The notes: generated from the letters alone by a model not told the origin. Shown: positions 8,268 through 18,381, counted from the first letter of the stretch. The stretch is 64,000 bases of DNA from DAINRZ01 sp964634885 (GCA_964634885.1 CAZWLN010000010.1:56225-120224); one strand, 5' to 3'. Numbers and translations are program-made.

Positions 8268-10328
8268 TTAATCATTTGCCGGAACAAAATTGACACCGGG
8301 GTCCAAAGGCATATTGATCCGGTATGTGTGTTCTGTTCTCAGCTTGTAGGTAGGAGTCCGGGTTTCGATTACTTTCGGCAGCATCAGGCCGTCGAATTCG
8401 GCGTAATCATCGTATATCTCGGTTACCAGTTCCGGAGTAGGAGAGTTCTCTAAGGTCTCAATTTTCTTCAGGAGGTAGGAATCGCTGTCGTAAAAGAAGG
8501 TACTCTTCGCGCCTGACCTGAAAACAACCTCAACCATGATCATGTTGTTGCTTTCGCCGAGTATGGAGCATTTGAAGCCCAGTTCCTGCAGGCGCCCGTA
8601 AGCGAACATCTTTGTCGTGAGGTAAAACCTGTCCATTTCGGAAGCAATCACCTCGCTGAAAACCGAATTGTTCCTTACCCAGACTTTATTGCCGTCGGAC
8701 CAGATGTTGAGGTCGAAAGAACCGCACAACATCTGCGACTGGAACATATCGGGCGACTGGCGGTGAATGACGTATGTTCCGTTCAGGACTGAGCCACCGA
8801 TGGACATTGTTACAGTCGAGGAGTCTGTCATTGTCTTAACCGAAGCGATTCTGTCCCTGCCGCCTGTTGCTTTAATGTACTTATCTGTAAGTTCCCGGAA
8901 ACTGAGGGACACTTTCTCGAGCCTGGCGTCAACACCTTCGACGGCGTACAACCCGGAGTTGTACTCGTAAACAGTGCCGATCTTCTGTAACTCCGGTTTC
9001 AGGGATGGGTCGCCGACAACGAACATATAGAGGTTGTCGGGATTGAGATAGTTCTTTGCCACCTGATTGATATCATAGGTCATTATGGAGTTCAGGCCTT
9101 CGGTATAGTTCCTGACGGACTCTTTTGTCAGGCCGTAGAAACAGGCGTCCTGGATGAAACCGGCAATGTATTCCTTCCGGTCGAAAGTCATGTTGTGTCT
9201 GTTAATGGCGTACGACACGGCTTTCTTCACTTCGGCGTCGCTGATCTGCCTGCTGATTTCACGCAGGGTTGACATCATTATCATTGCTGTCTTCGGGGTG
9301 TTGGCAGTGGAGGCGGCAGTTGTGAAAGCAATGTAATTGGCGTCCCTGTAGTTAGTGATGTAGCCTTTGGCAGAATAGACCAGGCCGTTGAGGTCTCTCA
9401 GGGTGGAGTATAGCCTGGCTCCTGCAATGTCCGTCAGAATGTCCAGCAGCTTGTACTTCGAAGAGGAAGCGCTTACGGCGTTGCGGGCAATCATGATGTT
9501 TGACTGTACTGCTCCGGGCCGGGGAATGAAATAAATGCCGGGAGGCTGTGGAGTGAAATTATATTTCAATTCTAAAGCCTCTTTCCCGTTTTTCCAGTTC
9601 TTCAGGTGGTTACGGAGCATGGCCATGACCTCATCCTGTTTGAAGTTGCCTACGACGGCAAGAGTTACATTCCGTGGAGTGAAATGCTTCCTGCAGAAGT
9701 CCTTCAGGTCGTTTTCTGTAATTGCCCTGAGAGTCTCGCCGTCAGCTTCACCGCTTTCCCTGACACCCAGAAGCACCCTGTTCGCCAGAGCTTCGTTCAG
9801 GGCCTCCGGGTCTGACAGGAGTGCCGATTTCGAAGCTTCGACGACGCTGACAACCTTAGGTATGTCGTTGCGGTTAAACTCCGGGTTAGTGAGTATTCCT
9901 GCCATTAATTTAATAATGTCATCCGAATACTTGCTCAGCACCAGGCAGTTAATTGTCATATACTCATTGTTTGCATCGATATTGATGATGGCTCCGGTTC
10001 TGCCAAGCAGCTTTGCTATGTCGTCCCTGCCTTTGGGGGACAAACTCTTTTCGAGCATCTTTGCAACTACGGACGCCGTTACTCTGTTGTTCCTGCCCGG
10101 ATCGGCGCTGATGGCGACGAGGAAACGCAGGGCAATGACGGGCTGCCTGTTGTCTTCAATGAAGAAGACGCCGAAACCGTTCTCTAATAATTCATCTTTA
10201 AATTCGGGGAATGAAAAGGCGGTTTTTTCTGTTGTTTCGGGCCTGATGTCGGACTTATCCTGTGGGAAAGCCGGACTGACGATGATTGACATTAATAATG
10301 CTGTTGCAGCTTTGAATATATATCTCAT
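8268..10328 (-). CDS. M16-family peptidase homologue lacking the zinc motif, with C-terminal lipoprotein-sorting-like domain
   Basis: 686 residues. Residues 1-23 are a signal peptide, so it is probably periplasmic. Residues about 35-450 follow the two-lobe M16 (insulinase/processing peptidase) pattern, including the second-lobe IYFIPRPGAVQSNIMIARNA. At the place where active members carry HxxEH this protein reads VVAKMLEKSL, so it is predicted to be a non-catalytic partner. Residues about 465-686 resemble the LolA-like or outer-membrane-lipoprotein-sorting domains fused to M16 proteins in Bacteroidota. It lies 18 bases after the active M16 gene, as in the alpha/beta pairs of other bacteria. 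Confidence 0.8.
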   Translation of the reverse strand: MRYIFKAATALLMSIIVSPAFPQDKSDIRPETTEKTAFSFPEFKDELLENGFGVFFIEDNRQPVIALRFLVAISADPGRNNRVTASVVAKMLEKSLSPKGRDDIAKLLGRTGAIINIDANNEYMTINCLVLSKYSDDIIKLMAGILTNPEFNRNDIPKVVSVVEASKSALLSDPEALNEALANRVLLGVRESGEADGETLRAITENDLKDFCRKHFTPRNVTLAVVGNFKQDEVMAMLRNHLKNWKNGKEALELKYNFTPQPPGIYFIPRPGAVQSNIMIARNAVSASSSKYKLLDILTDIAGARLYSTLRDLNGLVYSAKGYITNYRDANYIAFTTAASTANTPKTAMIMMSTLREISRQISDAEVKKAVSYAINRHNMTFDRKEYIAGFIQDACFYGLTKESVRNYTEGLNSIMTYDINQVAKNYLNPDNLYMFVVGDPSLKPELQKIGTVYEYNSGLYAVEGVDARLEKVSLSFRELTDKYIKATGGRDRIASVKTMTDSSTVTMSIGGSVLNGTYVIHRQSPDMFQSQMLCGSFDLNIWSDGNKVWVRNNSVFSEVIASEMDRFYLTTKMFAYGRLQELGFKCSILGESNNMIMVEVVFRSGAKSTFFYDSDSYLLKKIETLENSPTPELVTEIYDDYAEFDGLMLPKVIETRTPTYKLRTEHTYRINMPLDPGVNFVPAND

Positions 10329-10346
10329 TCTCTTACCTTTGTGCTG

Positions 10347-11663
10347 TTAGGATTCAAAAAACAGGGTGGCTTTCCTGCCGGTGGACAGGATGGCCCTGGC
10401 TGCGGCTTTGATTTTTTCGGGTGTAATTTTCCTGATGATGTCAACTTCAGTGTTGATGATGTTCGGATTCTTAAAATAGGTGGCAAACCGGGCAAGTTTC
10501 CAACTGAGAACCTGAACGTCGAGTTTCTCGAAAATGATCTTTGCTTCGAGGTAATTGACGGCAGCCGTCATTTCCTCCTGAGTGACTCCCTTTTCGATTA
10601 TCGATTTGATCTCTTCGAGGATTATCGCTTCAATTTTTGCAATGTCTGCGTCTTCCTCGGCTATGGCTTTGATTGCGAAGGCGCCCTGCTCACCGAGAAA
10701 TTCCATGTTAATTTCCACGCTCGAGGCCAGATTCTCCTTGTATGTGAGCCTGTTTTTCAGCCTCGAATAGTCGCCGTTGGCGAGGATGGCAGCCAGTATC
10801 CTGAGGGGATAGTAGTTGGTGTCGGCGATGCCGCAGGAACGGAAATTAATGAAGACGGCGGGCAATGATGCCTTCTTGTCAGTGAATTGTTTACGGTAAT
10901 CTTCCGTAATTTTCGGGAGTACGAATTTCTCCCTTACAGTCAATGTCGTGCTTTCATAAATATTGAAGTATTCCCTTACATAGGCACGGGCATTGGCAAG
11001 GTTAATATCGCCGGTGATTACAAGGACAGCGTTGTTGGGCTGGTAGAGCTTGTTGTAATAATCCTGCAGGTCGCCGACAGTGATGCTTTTAATACGCTGC
11101 GGGTCGCCGGCGATGGGCCAGGCGTCGTAGATGATCTTCGGCGCCAGGGTGTAATACTCGCTGTAAGGCTGGTTCAGGTCGCGGGAATTGATCTCTTCGA
11201 GGATTATCTTCTTCTGTTTTTCAAGGCCTTCTTGTGTAATCTTCAGTTTCTTCATCCTCTGCGACTCGATGAAGAGCGCCAGTTTTACCTGGCTTGCAGG
11301 CAGCTTGATGTAATAGGCTGCCTCTTCGTACGAAGTGTGGGCGTTGTATATCCCGCCGGCGTCTTCGATATACCTGGTAATTTGTCCCTGTGGGATGGCC
11401 TTGGTTTCTCCGAACATCATGTGTTCCATGACGTGAGCCAGGCCTGCTTTGTCGGCTTTTTCGTCCATTGAGCCGGCACGGTAGTACATCAGGGTGGAAA
11501 CAACGGGAGCAGAGTTGTCCACGATGTAGTACACCATCAATCCATTGTCCAGGGAGTCGGAATAGATCTTTGTGTCGTATTCCCCGGCCCTGGCTGCGGG
11601 TAGTGCAACAACAACGCCGACCGCCAGGCTGAGAAACAGTTTCAGCATTTTTCTTCTAATCAT
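10347..11663 (-). CDS. Zinc-dependent M16 peptidase, catalytic subunit
   Basis: 438 residues with an N-terminal signal peptide ending near AARAG, placing it in the periplasm. The inverted zinc motif HVMEH is at about residues 77-81 in AGLAHVMEHMMFGET, and the third ligand is probably a Glu in ILEEINSR about 75 residues later. These are the catalytic features of the pitrilysin/mitochondrial processing peptidase family. The next gene downstream is the non-catalytic homologue, so the two probably form a heterodimer that degrades or processes peptides in the envelope. The start may be Met1 or Met6. Confidence 0.9.
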   Translation of the reverse strand: MIRRKMLKLFLSLAVGVVVALPAARAGEYDTKIYSDSLDNGLMVYYIVDNSAPVVSTLMYYRAGSMDEKADKAGLAHVMEHMMFGETKAIPQGQITRYIEDAGGIYNAHTSYEEAAYYIKLPASQVKLALFIESQRMKKLKITQEGLEKQKKIILEEINSRDLNQPYSEYYTLAPKIIYDAWPIAGDPQRIKSITVGDLQDYYNKLYQPNNAVLVITGDINLANARAYVREYFNIYESTTLTVREKFVLPKITEDYRKQFTDKKASLPAVFINFRSCGIADTNYYPLRILAAILANGDYSRLKNRLTYKENLASSVEINMEFLGEQGAFAIKAIAEEDADIAKIEAIILEEIKSIIEKGVTQEEMTAAVNYLEAKIIFEKLDVQVLSWKLARFATYFKNPNIINTEVDIIRKITPEKIKAAARAILSTGRKATLFFES

Positions 11664-12005
11664 TCTTCGTATTTAGTTTTGTTTTATAAACAAATTTTTG
11701 TCTATAAACTGATTCTTTTTGAATTTATTTTACTATATAATAATAGTTGTTGTCTTTCTGGGGGTAGTGATGTTTGACCTGTTATAATATTTGTGAAAGT
11801 TGGGATAAAATATTTTGGAAAAAAATCATTCATACGGACAGAAAACAGCCTTAAGTGTCCGTATAATTTTTCATACGGACAGAAAACACGATTAAGTGTC
11901 GGAATGATGCCCCCACATTATGACAAAAATAACATCAATGAGTATATACTCTTTGACTCCAACCGGGGTTAGCTGTCAGAGGCAGGGAGACCAATGATCC
12001 GGAAT
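11664..12005. other. Intergenic region with a short tandem repeat
   Basis: About 340 AT-rich bases between two minus-strand genes. It contains the tandem repeat described at 11829-11911 and no credible reading frame or known RNA. It probably contains the promoter of the M16 operon, which reads leftward from 11663. Confidence 0.5.
11829..11911. repeat. Two-copy 41-base tandem repeat with internal inverted repeat
   Basis: TTCATACGGACAGAAAACA occurs at 11829 and again at 11870, exactly 41 bases apart, and each is followed by a TTAAGTGTC segment. In the first copy CATACGGACA (11831-11840) pairs with TGTCCGTAT (11855-11863) across a 14-base loop. The second copy has lost most of the right arm. 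It could be a binding site or a decayed hairpin element. Confidence 0.6.
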
Positions 12006-12042
12006 AAAAAAAAGCCCGTTGCCATCATTGCGGCAACGGGCC
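12006..12042 (-). terminator. Terminator of the small lipoprotein gene
   Basis: A perfect 10-base stem GCCCGTTGCC / GGCAACGGGC with an 8-base loop. On the minus strand it is followed by a run of T (the A-run at 12005-12013 on the plus strand). It lies 28 bases past the stop of the gene at 12070-12528. Confidence 0.88.
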
Positions 12043-12069
12043 AGTTAAAGGTTTTGCTGCTGACAATTA

Positions 12070-12528
12070 TCAGAAGCCCTGAAGGAACCATTTTCCTTCG
12101 ATCTGCACTAATTTCATTGTTTCCTTTTTCTTGCCCTCGGGGCCGAAAAGAATGTTAACTTCAGCGGTATTGCCTTTGATGACGGGTACACCGTCGATCT
12201 TACCGGCGCCGAAGTACTGGATGAATTCTGCCGCATCTTTCTCGGTCAGTTCGCAGATCCTCTTGGTGTCGCCGTCGGCGTCAGGTGCGCAGAGTCCCTT
12301 GAGGGGTGCAAAGTTCTTTGTTTTTGCTGCTTCGAACACAGCCTGAACGACGAGTTCGGGCTTGGACTGGTCAACTGCAGCTGCAGGTGGCGGTGTGTCG
12401 GGTTTGGGCTGTTCAGCAACAGCTTGGGTCTGTGCCGAATCGGCCTTGGGTTCTTCGGCTTTCTGGTCTTTTTTGCCGCAGCTTGCCAGAAGGAACAGGA
12501 AAAGCATTAATGATGCTAAGTACTTCAT
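12070..12528 (-). CDS. Small lipoprotein of unknown function
   Basis: 152 residues. The start was placed at 12528 because AAGGAG lies 7 bases upstream and the protein then opens with a typical lipoprotein signal (MKYLASLMLFLFLLASCGKK, lipobox LASC). A Pro/Ala/Lys/Glu-rich linker (about residues 20-60) leads to a globular domain (about 65-152) that resembles small DUF4878/NTF2-like lipoprotein domains: a helix PELVVQAVFEAAKTKNF, then beta strands ending in KLVQIEGKWFLQGF. It is probably anchored in the envelope. No ligand can be inferred. Its own terminator follows. Confidence 0.8.
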   Translation of the reverse strand: MKYLASLMLFLFLLASCGKKDQKAEEPKADSAQTQAVAEQPKPDTPPPAAAVDQSKPELVVQAVFEAAKTKNFAPLKGLCAPDADGDTKRICELTEKDAAEFIQYFGAGKIDGVPVIKGNTAEVNILFGPEGKKKETMKLVQIEGKWFLQGF

Positions 12529-12675
12529 AGAAAACGCTCCTTGAAAAGATTGGACATACACACTTGAAATAATATCTATTTCAACGGTTAATTATACACT
12601 ATCAAAGAAACGGGCATTTATTACATTCTAATACTGATAATTTATACTTTTTTTTACTATTAAAAAATAAAAAAA

Positions 12676-15600
12676 TTATTCCGTACCGATGCTGATTACT
12701 TTTTCCAATTTCTCCATGTACTTTTCAATCTTATCGACCAGGATGATCCTCTTGAGGTCGGAAGCGGACCTGGCCTGTTCCAGTTGCATAATCTTCATCT
12801 CCAATGCATCGGTGAGTTCATCTTTGGACCTGAGGTTCTGTTGAAGGCGTTCGAGGACGGAACCCTGGTCGGAACACTCGTTTTTCAGGTTCGCCAGTTC
12901 TTTTTCGATAAGGTATTTTGTACCTTCGAGGGCAACCAACTGTTCTTTGCTGTTGGTCAGCGCCGACTTGTAGTGATCGGCGGCCTGGCGGAGTGCAAGG
13001 TTTTCAATCTGTATCTTCGAAAGCGCCTCTTCGTCGTTCCCGGTGTTTTTCAGTATGGCGCTGTTGTTTTCGATAGCTGCTGCCATGTCGGCGATGGTTG
13101 CTTCATAGTCGGCAATCATGGCCTTGTATTTTTCTATTTCATTGTCGAAGCCGGTTTCCTGGTCCTCCCTGTCCTGTATTTCTTCTTTAAGTATTTCAAC
13201 CAGGTCTGACTTGTCTTTCAGGTCTTTCTCCTTTTTGACGATTTTCTCGTTCAGGTCCTTGATGTCGTTGTAGTACCTGGTGTTCAGGTCGCTCAGGCCC
13301 TTAATCTGGTTGTTGTGGTCGTCGAGGATCTGGTTTTTGGCTTCGACCTGAAGTTTCAGGTTCTGGATGATGTTAAGGTTGTGCAGGTTGGCCTTGACTT
13401 CTTCCTCTTTGAATTCGAGTTCTCTTTCCAGCCTGGAAATATTCTCCTGGAGTTCGATGATGATACCTTTGTTGGAGATGCGGGTGTTGTTCAGGTCCTT
13501 GATCTGGTTATAGTTCTCGGTGATGATCTCATCTTTTCTCATCAACTGTACTTCGCAGCTCCTGACTTTGTCGGAAAGTGAGTTGATGAGTTCATCTTTT
13601 TGCCTCAATAGGAGGCCGTATTTGTTGTCTTCGGAGCTGAGCCTTTCGAGAACTGAGTTTTTGTCCAGCAGTTCCATTATCAAATTCCTGATTACATCGC
13701 TGTAGTCGTCCAGGTATTTCGACCCTGCCAGATCCGTCAGTTCACGTGCGAAGTCTGTTTTTGCGGATTCAACCAGGTTGTCCTTCTCTTTAAGTGCAAT
13801 CTCCATTTCGGCAATTTTTACTTTGCCTTCCTTGATTGTGTTGCCCTGTTGAATATTCTGGTTTGTCAGGTATTTGATATGCGATGAGTAGTCGTTAACC
13901 AGTTTGTTCTTGTTCCTCAGGTCTTCCTGAGTTTTGTCGTAATCGGCAAAGTACATGGCAGCTTTGTCGAGTTCAGCCTGTTTCAGTTCCAGTTCATTGG
14001 TGAGGCTGTTGACGGCTTCTTCCAGTTTCCCGATTATCTCGTCCGTTTCTTTCCTGTCTTCCTGCAGTTCAGCCGAATCCCTGAAGGCGGCGTCGTACAG
14101 TCCCTGTATCTCGCAGTATTTGGTTTTATGCTCTGTCAGCTCTTCCTGTAACTGTTGAATTGTGTTGTAATTGGAGAACTTCAATTCGTTGAGGTAGTCG
14201 AGTTCTTTCTCATATTCGGAAATCAGGGCGTCTTTGTCCTTGATTATATCCTCGAGTTCGGAGTTGTGGCTGGCATTAGCAGCATTTGTGCCGGCAATTG
14301 CTTCTTTTAGTTCATTGTCCAGCTTGTCATTCAATTCATAGAGTTCGTCGTTTTCTTTTTTGATATCCAGCAAGTGGTTCTCACGTTCTTCGAGAGCGCT
14401 TTCAACCTGTATTATCCTGCTTTCGGCGCCCATCAGGTTCGTTGACAGTTCGTCGAGGATGGAGTCCTTTCGGGCGATTATCTCCCTGGCTTCTTCGAGT
14501 TGGGCGTTGACTTCGTTGATTCTCTCGTCGTATTTGGAGTCCTGGGCCTCGTATCCGGACAGTTTTCCGGTCAGTTCGCGGATGCTGGTTTCATAGGCCT
14601 GAATCGACTCGTTAAGGTATTTGATACGGTTAGTCAGATTGCTGATCAGGATGTCTTTATTGTCGATATCCTGTTTCATTTTCCTGAGCTGGTCGGAATC
14701 CACACCGGCCTTTTGTTCGACTTCCGCTTCCAGGTTCTTGATCTTTTCGTTAAGCCCGCCGATCATTACGTCTCTTTCGGCAATGTATGCCCCGAGTTCT
14801 TCGATCCTGGTGTCTTTGAGGGCGATCTCGTTCTCGACGACGCCGAGTTTCTCCGCTTCGATGGCCAGTCTCTTCTTTTCGTTGTTCAGGGCGATGTTTG
14901 CGGCAGTAATATCCTGCTTATCTTTCGTGAGGAGCTCGACCTTTTGCTCCAGTTCACTGATGATCCTGTTCTTTTCGTTCAGTTGTTTTGCATAATCCTC
15001 GAGAGAACCTTCCTGTGCTTTCCATATCTGTTTGTACTTTCCGAGTTCGTCGTGGAAGCGCTGTTCCTGCTCTTTTGAGAGTGACCTTTCAACCTGAAGG
15101 TCGAGGTATGCTTTGTCAAGGTTCTCTTTAAGCTGCGATATTACGGTATCCTGGTTGAAGCGCCCGTCTTCGGAGATGCCCAGTTCTTTACGGAAATTGT
15201 TGAGTTCGAGCACACGCGACTCGAGTTCGGCAATCGTGTTCTGGAGTTTCTCGATTGTTTCCGAGCGTTTGTGAAGTTCATGGTTTTTGTTGGCAATATC
15301 TTTCTGTGCAAACTGGAAATTCTCTTTTTCCAGTTGAAGAGTGCTGACCATTCCGGTAAGGTATGCGCTGTTCTCTTCCGCTTCTTTCAGTTTCTGCTCA
15401 TAATAGCGGATCTGTTCTTCCTTTTCCGGCAGTATTGCACTCGAGTCTTTCAGTTTCGCCAGGTCCTGCTTCAGTTCGTCGTAGGAAGCTACCAGCGCCG
15501 AGTACTCGGTTTCCAGTTCATTGTATTTTTCTCTCAGGGCTTCCTGTACACCCAATAAACTGTTGGCGTCTTCGACGATCTTCAGCTTGTCGGTGGAGAG

Positions 15601-15720
15601 GTCCCGATAGGCCTCGACAGACCTGCTGACGGCTTTCCACAGTGCCTCTACGGCCATTTTTACTTCTGGCGAAGGCTCGCCGCTAATCTGGTACTCTTCG
15701 TTGAATTGGTATTCTTCCAT
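12676..15720 (-). CDS. Large cytoplasmic coiled-coil protein
   Basis: 1014 residues, almost entirely predicted coiled coil from about residue 40 to 1005, with heptad-rich Glu/Lys/Leu/Asn composition and repeated ELEQKV, LKEKD and IKDLN patterns. The first 40 residues are acidic and non-coiled, with a short helix VEALWKAVSRSVEAYRDL. There is no signal peptide, transmembrane helix or ATPase motif, so it is not an SMC protein. It lies 38 bases after pheT and is probably co-transcribed; in many bacteria this position holds cell-division gene zapA, which is also coiled coil but about ten times smaller. A cytoskeletal or scaffold role is inference. Confidence 0.85.
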   Translation of the reverse strand: MEEYQFNEEYQISGEPSPEVKMAVEALWKAVSRSVEAYRDLSTDKLKIVEDANSLLGVQEALREKYNELETEYSALVASYDELKQDLAKLKDSSAILPEKEEQIRYYEQKLKEAEENSAYLTGMVSTLQLEKENFQFAQKDIANKNHELHKRSETIEKLQNTIAELESRVLELNNFRKELGISEDGRFNQDTVISQLKENLDKAYLDLQVERSLSKEQEQRFHDELGKYKQIWKAQEGSLEDYAKQLNEKNRIISELEQKVELLTKDKQDITAANIALNNEKKRLAIEAEKLGVVENEIALKDTRIEELGAYIAERDVMIGGLNEKIKNLEAEVEQKAGVDSDQLRKMKQDIDNKDILISNLTNRIKYLNESIQAYETSIRELTGKLSGYEAQDSKYDERINEVNAQLEEAREIIARKDSILDELSTNLMGAESRIIQVESALEERENHLLDIKKENDELYELNDKLDNELKEAIAGTNAANASHNSELEDIIKDKDALISEYEKELDYLNELKFSNYNTIQQLQEELTEHKTKYCEIQGLYDAAFRDSAELQEDRKETDEIIGKLEEAVNSLTNELELKQAELDKAAMYFADYDKTQEDLRNKNKLVNDYSSHIKYLTNQNIQQGNTIKEGKVKIAEMEIALKEKDNLVESAKTDFARELTDLAGSKYLDDYSDVIRNLIMELLDKNSVLERLSSEDNKYGLLLRQKDELINSLSDKVRSCEVQLMRKDEIITENYNQIKDLNNTRISNKGIIIELQENISRLERELEFKEEEVKANLHNLNIIQNLKLQVEAKNQILDDHNNQIKGLSDLNTRYYNDIKDLNEKIVKKEKDLKDKSDLVEILKEEIQDREDQETGFDNEIEKYKAMIADYEATIADMAAAIENNSAILKNTGNDEEALSKIQIENLALRQAADHYKSALTNSKEQLVALEGTKYLIEKELANLKNECSDQGSVLERLQQNLRSKDELTDALEMKIMQLEQARSASDLKRIILVDKIEKYMEKLEKVISIGTE

Positions 15721-15758
15721 GTCAATTCTTAATAAATTAATGAATTAATGGACTATTA

Positions 15759-18179
15759 TTAAAACTTCCTTAATTCAGCATTAAACCCGGTTTCGATTGA
15801 GTTCACTATCTTCCTGACCGACTCTTCAATCTCCTGATCTGTTAATGTCTTTTCGTCTGACGAGTATATCAATTTATAGGCTATGCTTTTCTTGCCTTCA
15901 GGAATATTCTTGCCGGTGTAAACGTCGAATACATCCACTTTTCTCAGTAGTTCGCCTCCGGCGGCGGCGATTGCTTTCCTGACAACTTCCGCTTCGACAG
16001 CAGTGTCGAGGAGGAAAGCCAGGTCCCTGCTGCTGCCCGGGAAGGGAGCAACGGGCTTATACCTTGGGTTGGCCCAGGGATATGAATAGAGTTCCTGCAG
16101 TTTCAGTTCCATCATGTAAACCGGCGATTCGATTGAGAACTGTTTCAGTGCTTTCGGATCGATCCCGCCTATGTAACCGATGACATCTTTTTTGTAAACA
16201 ATGGCGAGGGTGTTTTTGGAAAACGCCGGGTGGTTACCGTTTACCGGTTTCAGTTTCAGGAAGTCGCATTTCAGGAATTTGCAGAAATCCTCAAAGATAC
16301 CTTTAATGGTGTAATAGTCCACTGCCTTGTCGGGGATGTCCCACTGCTGTGGGAACTGCCTGCCGCAAGCCGTTACGACGAGTAATTCCTCTTCTTTGAA
16401 GCCTGGGATGAATGACTTCTCACCGGAGGGTATCCTGCCGAACACCTTGCCAATCTCAAAGAGGGCCATGCTGCTGTTGCCGAACCTGAGGTTGCGTTCG
16501 ACAGTCATCAGGACAGAAGGAATCATCGAGGGCCTCATGATGGACAATTCTTCGCCGAGAGGATTGGCTATGTAAACCGGATTGTCAGTAAACATGGCAG
16601 CGGAGCCGGGATCGAGCATGTTCTGCGTGAGGATTTCGCGGAAGCCCCTGTTCACGAAGTAGTCCCTGATTGTATGTTTCAAAGGAGGGACTGAGAGGTC
16701 TTCGTGTACGCCGGTACCGCTGAAGTCGATATTTGATGTGTAGTCCGGTTCGAGGTTGTCGTAATTGTACAGCCTGACGATCTCTTCGATGACATCGATT
16801 TCCAGTTCCTGGTCAACACGGAACGACGGCGGCTCGACAACAAAGTATCCGTCGCCTTCTTCGACGATGTCGAAAAGGATGCTTTTCAACATGGAAATCA
16901 TTTCGGCCATGGGGATGTTAGAGCCGATGATCCTGTTTGCCTTTTCGGCGTTTACCCTGATCGTGTTCTTTTCCTGTTTTTGGGGATAGACATCGATCAT
17001 GCCTTTTGCCACTTCGCCGCCGCCCAGTTCTGCCATCAGGGAGGCAGCCCTGTCCAGGGCCCATGGCAGGTTGTCGATGTCTGTGCCGCGTTCGAACCTG
17101 TAAGAGGATTCGCTCATCAGGCCGAGTTTTTTGGCTGTGCGCCTAACGGACTGTGGCTTGAAGAATGCGGATTCTATCAATATATTCTGTGTGCCCGATG
17201 TGATCTCGCTGTTGGCGCCGCCCATCACTCCGCCGACGGCAACGTATTTTTCGGCATCGCAGATCATCAGCATCTTGTCGTCCAATTCTCTTTCTTTGTC
17301 GTCGAGGGTAATGAATTTATCTTTATCTCCGGCGGTTTTGACTACAATCTTCGACTGTGCTAACTGGTCCAGGTCGAAGGCATGGAGTGGCTGTCCGCAT
17401 TCGATCAGGACGAGGTTCGTTACGTCTGCCGGCAGGTTCAGGGGCCTGAACCCGGTAGCAATGAGCCTGTCTTTGAGCCATTGGGGCGACTCCATGTTTT
17501 TAACGCCGCGAACAACCCTGGCACAGTATCGGGGACAGTTCTCCGGATCTTCGACGACAACCTGGGCGACGGTGTTGATGTCGGGGCCGTTCTCGCGCAG
17601 TTCGAACGATGGCTTACGTGCGACGGACCCGCTTCGCGAAGCGATTTCGCGGGCCAGGCCGAGGTGGCTCAGGCAGTCAGCCCTGTTCGGTGTTACGCTG
17701 ATTTCCATGACGGCGTCGTCGAGTTTCAGGTATGTTGCCAGTGGCAATCCGTCGGGTACATCTTCGGGAAGTACCCAGATGCCGCTGTGGTCTTCGCCGA
17801 GGTCAAGTTCTTTCCTGCTGCAGATCATGCCTTCTGATGTGACTCCGCGCAGTGTGCGGTTCTCGATGGTGAATCCGCCGTTCGGTACTACTGCTCCGTT
17901 GACACCCAGGACGACGGTTTGTCCTTCGGCAACATTGGGAGCGCCGCAAACTACATTGTTAATTGTGGAGCCCCACTGAACGGAGCATACCGACAGTTTG
18001 TCAGCGTCGGGGTGCTTTCCCTTCTTCAGTACTTTTGCCGTGTAGAAATTCTCATATTTTTTCCTGTTATCGGTAATACCCTCTACTTCGATGCCCAGCA
18101 TTGTAAGGATATGGTCCAGTTCTTCGGGAGAGTATTGAAAATCAACAAGTTCCTTAAGCCACTTATAAGATATTTGCAT
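15759..18179 (-). CDS. pheT: Phenylalanyl-tRNA synthetase beta subunit
   Basis: 806 residues, the usual length for bacterial PheT, which with PheS charges tRNA-Phe. An EMAP/tRNA-binding domain occupies about residues 40-150 (VLKKGKHPDADKLSVCSVQW), followed by the B3/B4 editing region (GLMSESSYRFERGTDIDNLP), B5, the catalytic-like core (TQNMLDPGSAAMF, ANPLGEELSIMRPSMIPSVL) and a C-terminal FDX-ACB anticodon-binding domain starting near PFPGSSRDLAFLLD. pheS is not adjacent, so the two subunits are encoded apart. The coiled-coil gene follows 38 bases downstream. Confidence 0.97.
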   Translation of the reverse strand: MQISYKWLKELVDFQYSPEELDHILTMLGIEVEGITDNRKKYENFYTAKVLKKGKHPDADKLSVCSVQWGSTINNVVCGAPNVAEGQTVVLGVNGAVVPNGGFTIENRTLRGVTSEGMICSRKELDLGEDHSGIWVLPEDVPDGLPLATYLKLDDAVMEISVTPNRADCLSHLGLAREIASRSGSVARKPSFELRENGPDINTVAQVVVEDPENCPRYCARVVRGVKNMESPQWLKDRLIATGFRPLNLPADVTNLVLIECGQPLHAFDLDQLAQSKIVVKTAGDKDKFITLDDKERELDDKMLMICDAEKYVAVGGVMGGANSEITSGTQNILIESAFFKPQSVRRTAKKLGLMSESSYRFERGTDIDNLPWALDRAASLMAELGGGEVAKGMIDVYPQKQEKNTIRVNAEKANRIIGSNIPMAEMISMLKSILFDIVEEGDGYFVVEPPSFRVDQELEIDVIEEIVRLYNYDNLEPDYTSNIDFSGTGVHEDLSVPPLKHTIRDYFVNRGFREILTQNMLDPGSAAMFTDNPVYIANPLGEELSIMRPSMIPSVLMTVERNLRFGNSSMALFEIGKVFGRIPSGEKSFIPGFKEEELLVVTACGRQFPQQWDIPDKAVDYYTIKGIFEDFCKFLKCDFLKLKPVNGNHPAFSKNTLAIVYKKDVIGYIGGIDPKALKQFSIESPVYMMELKLQELYSYPWANPRYKPVAPFPGSSRDLAFLLDTAVEAEVVRKAIAAAGGELLRKVDVFDVYTGKNIPEGKKSIAYKLIYSSDEKTLTDQEIEESVRKIVNSIETGFNAELRKF

Positions 18180-18381
18180 ATTATTTCACTTAATTTCTGT
18201 AAATAACAGTTAATAAAACCAATTATAAAGAACGATAATTCAAATCAAATTACTGTTAGTAAACATCTAAATTACCTCATGTGTGCAATTTAAAAATTTT
18301 TTTTAAAATAATTGTCATATAACTTTGTTTACCAATAATACTTTTTTATGATTTAGAATTGGAAAATGGAGAATAGCGACT

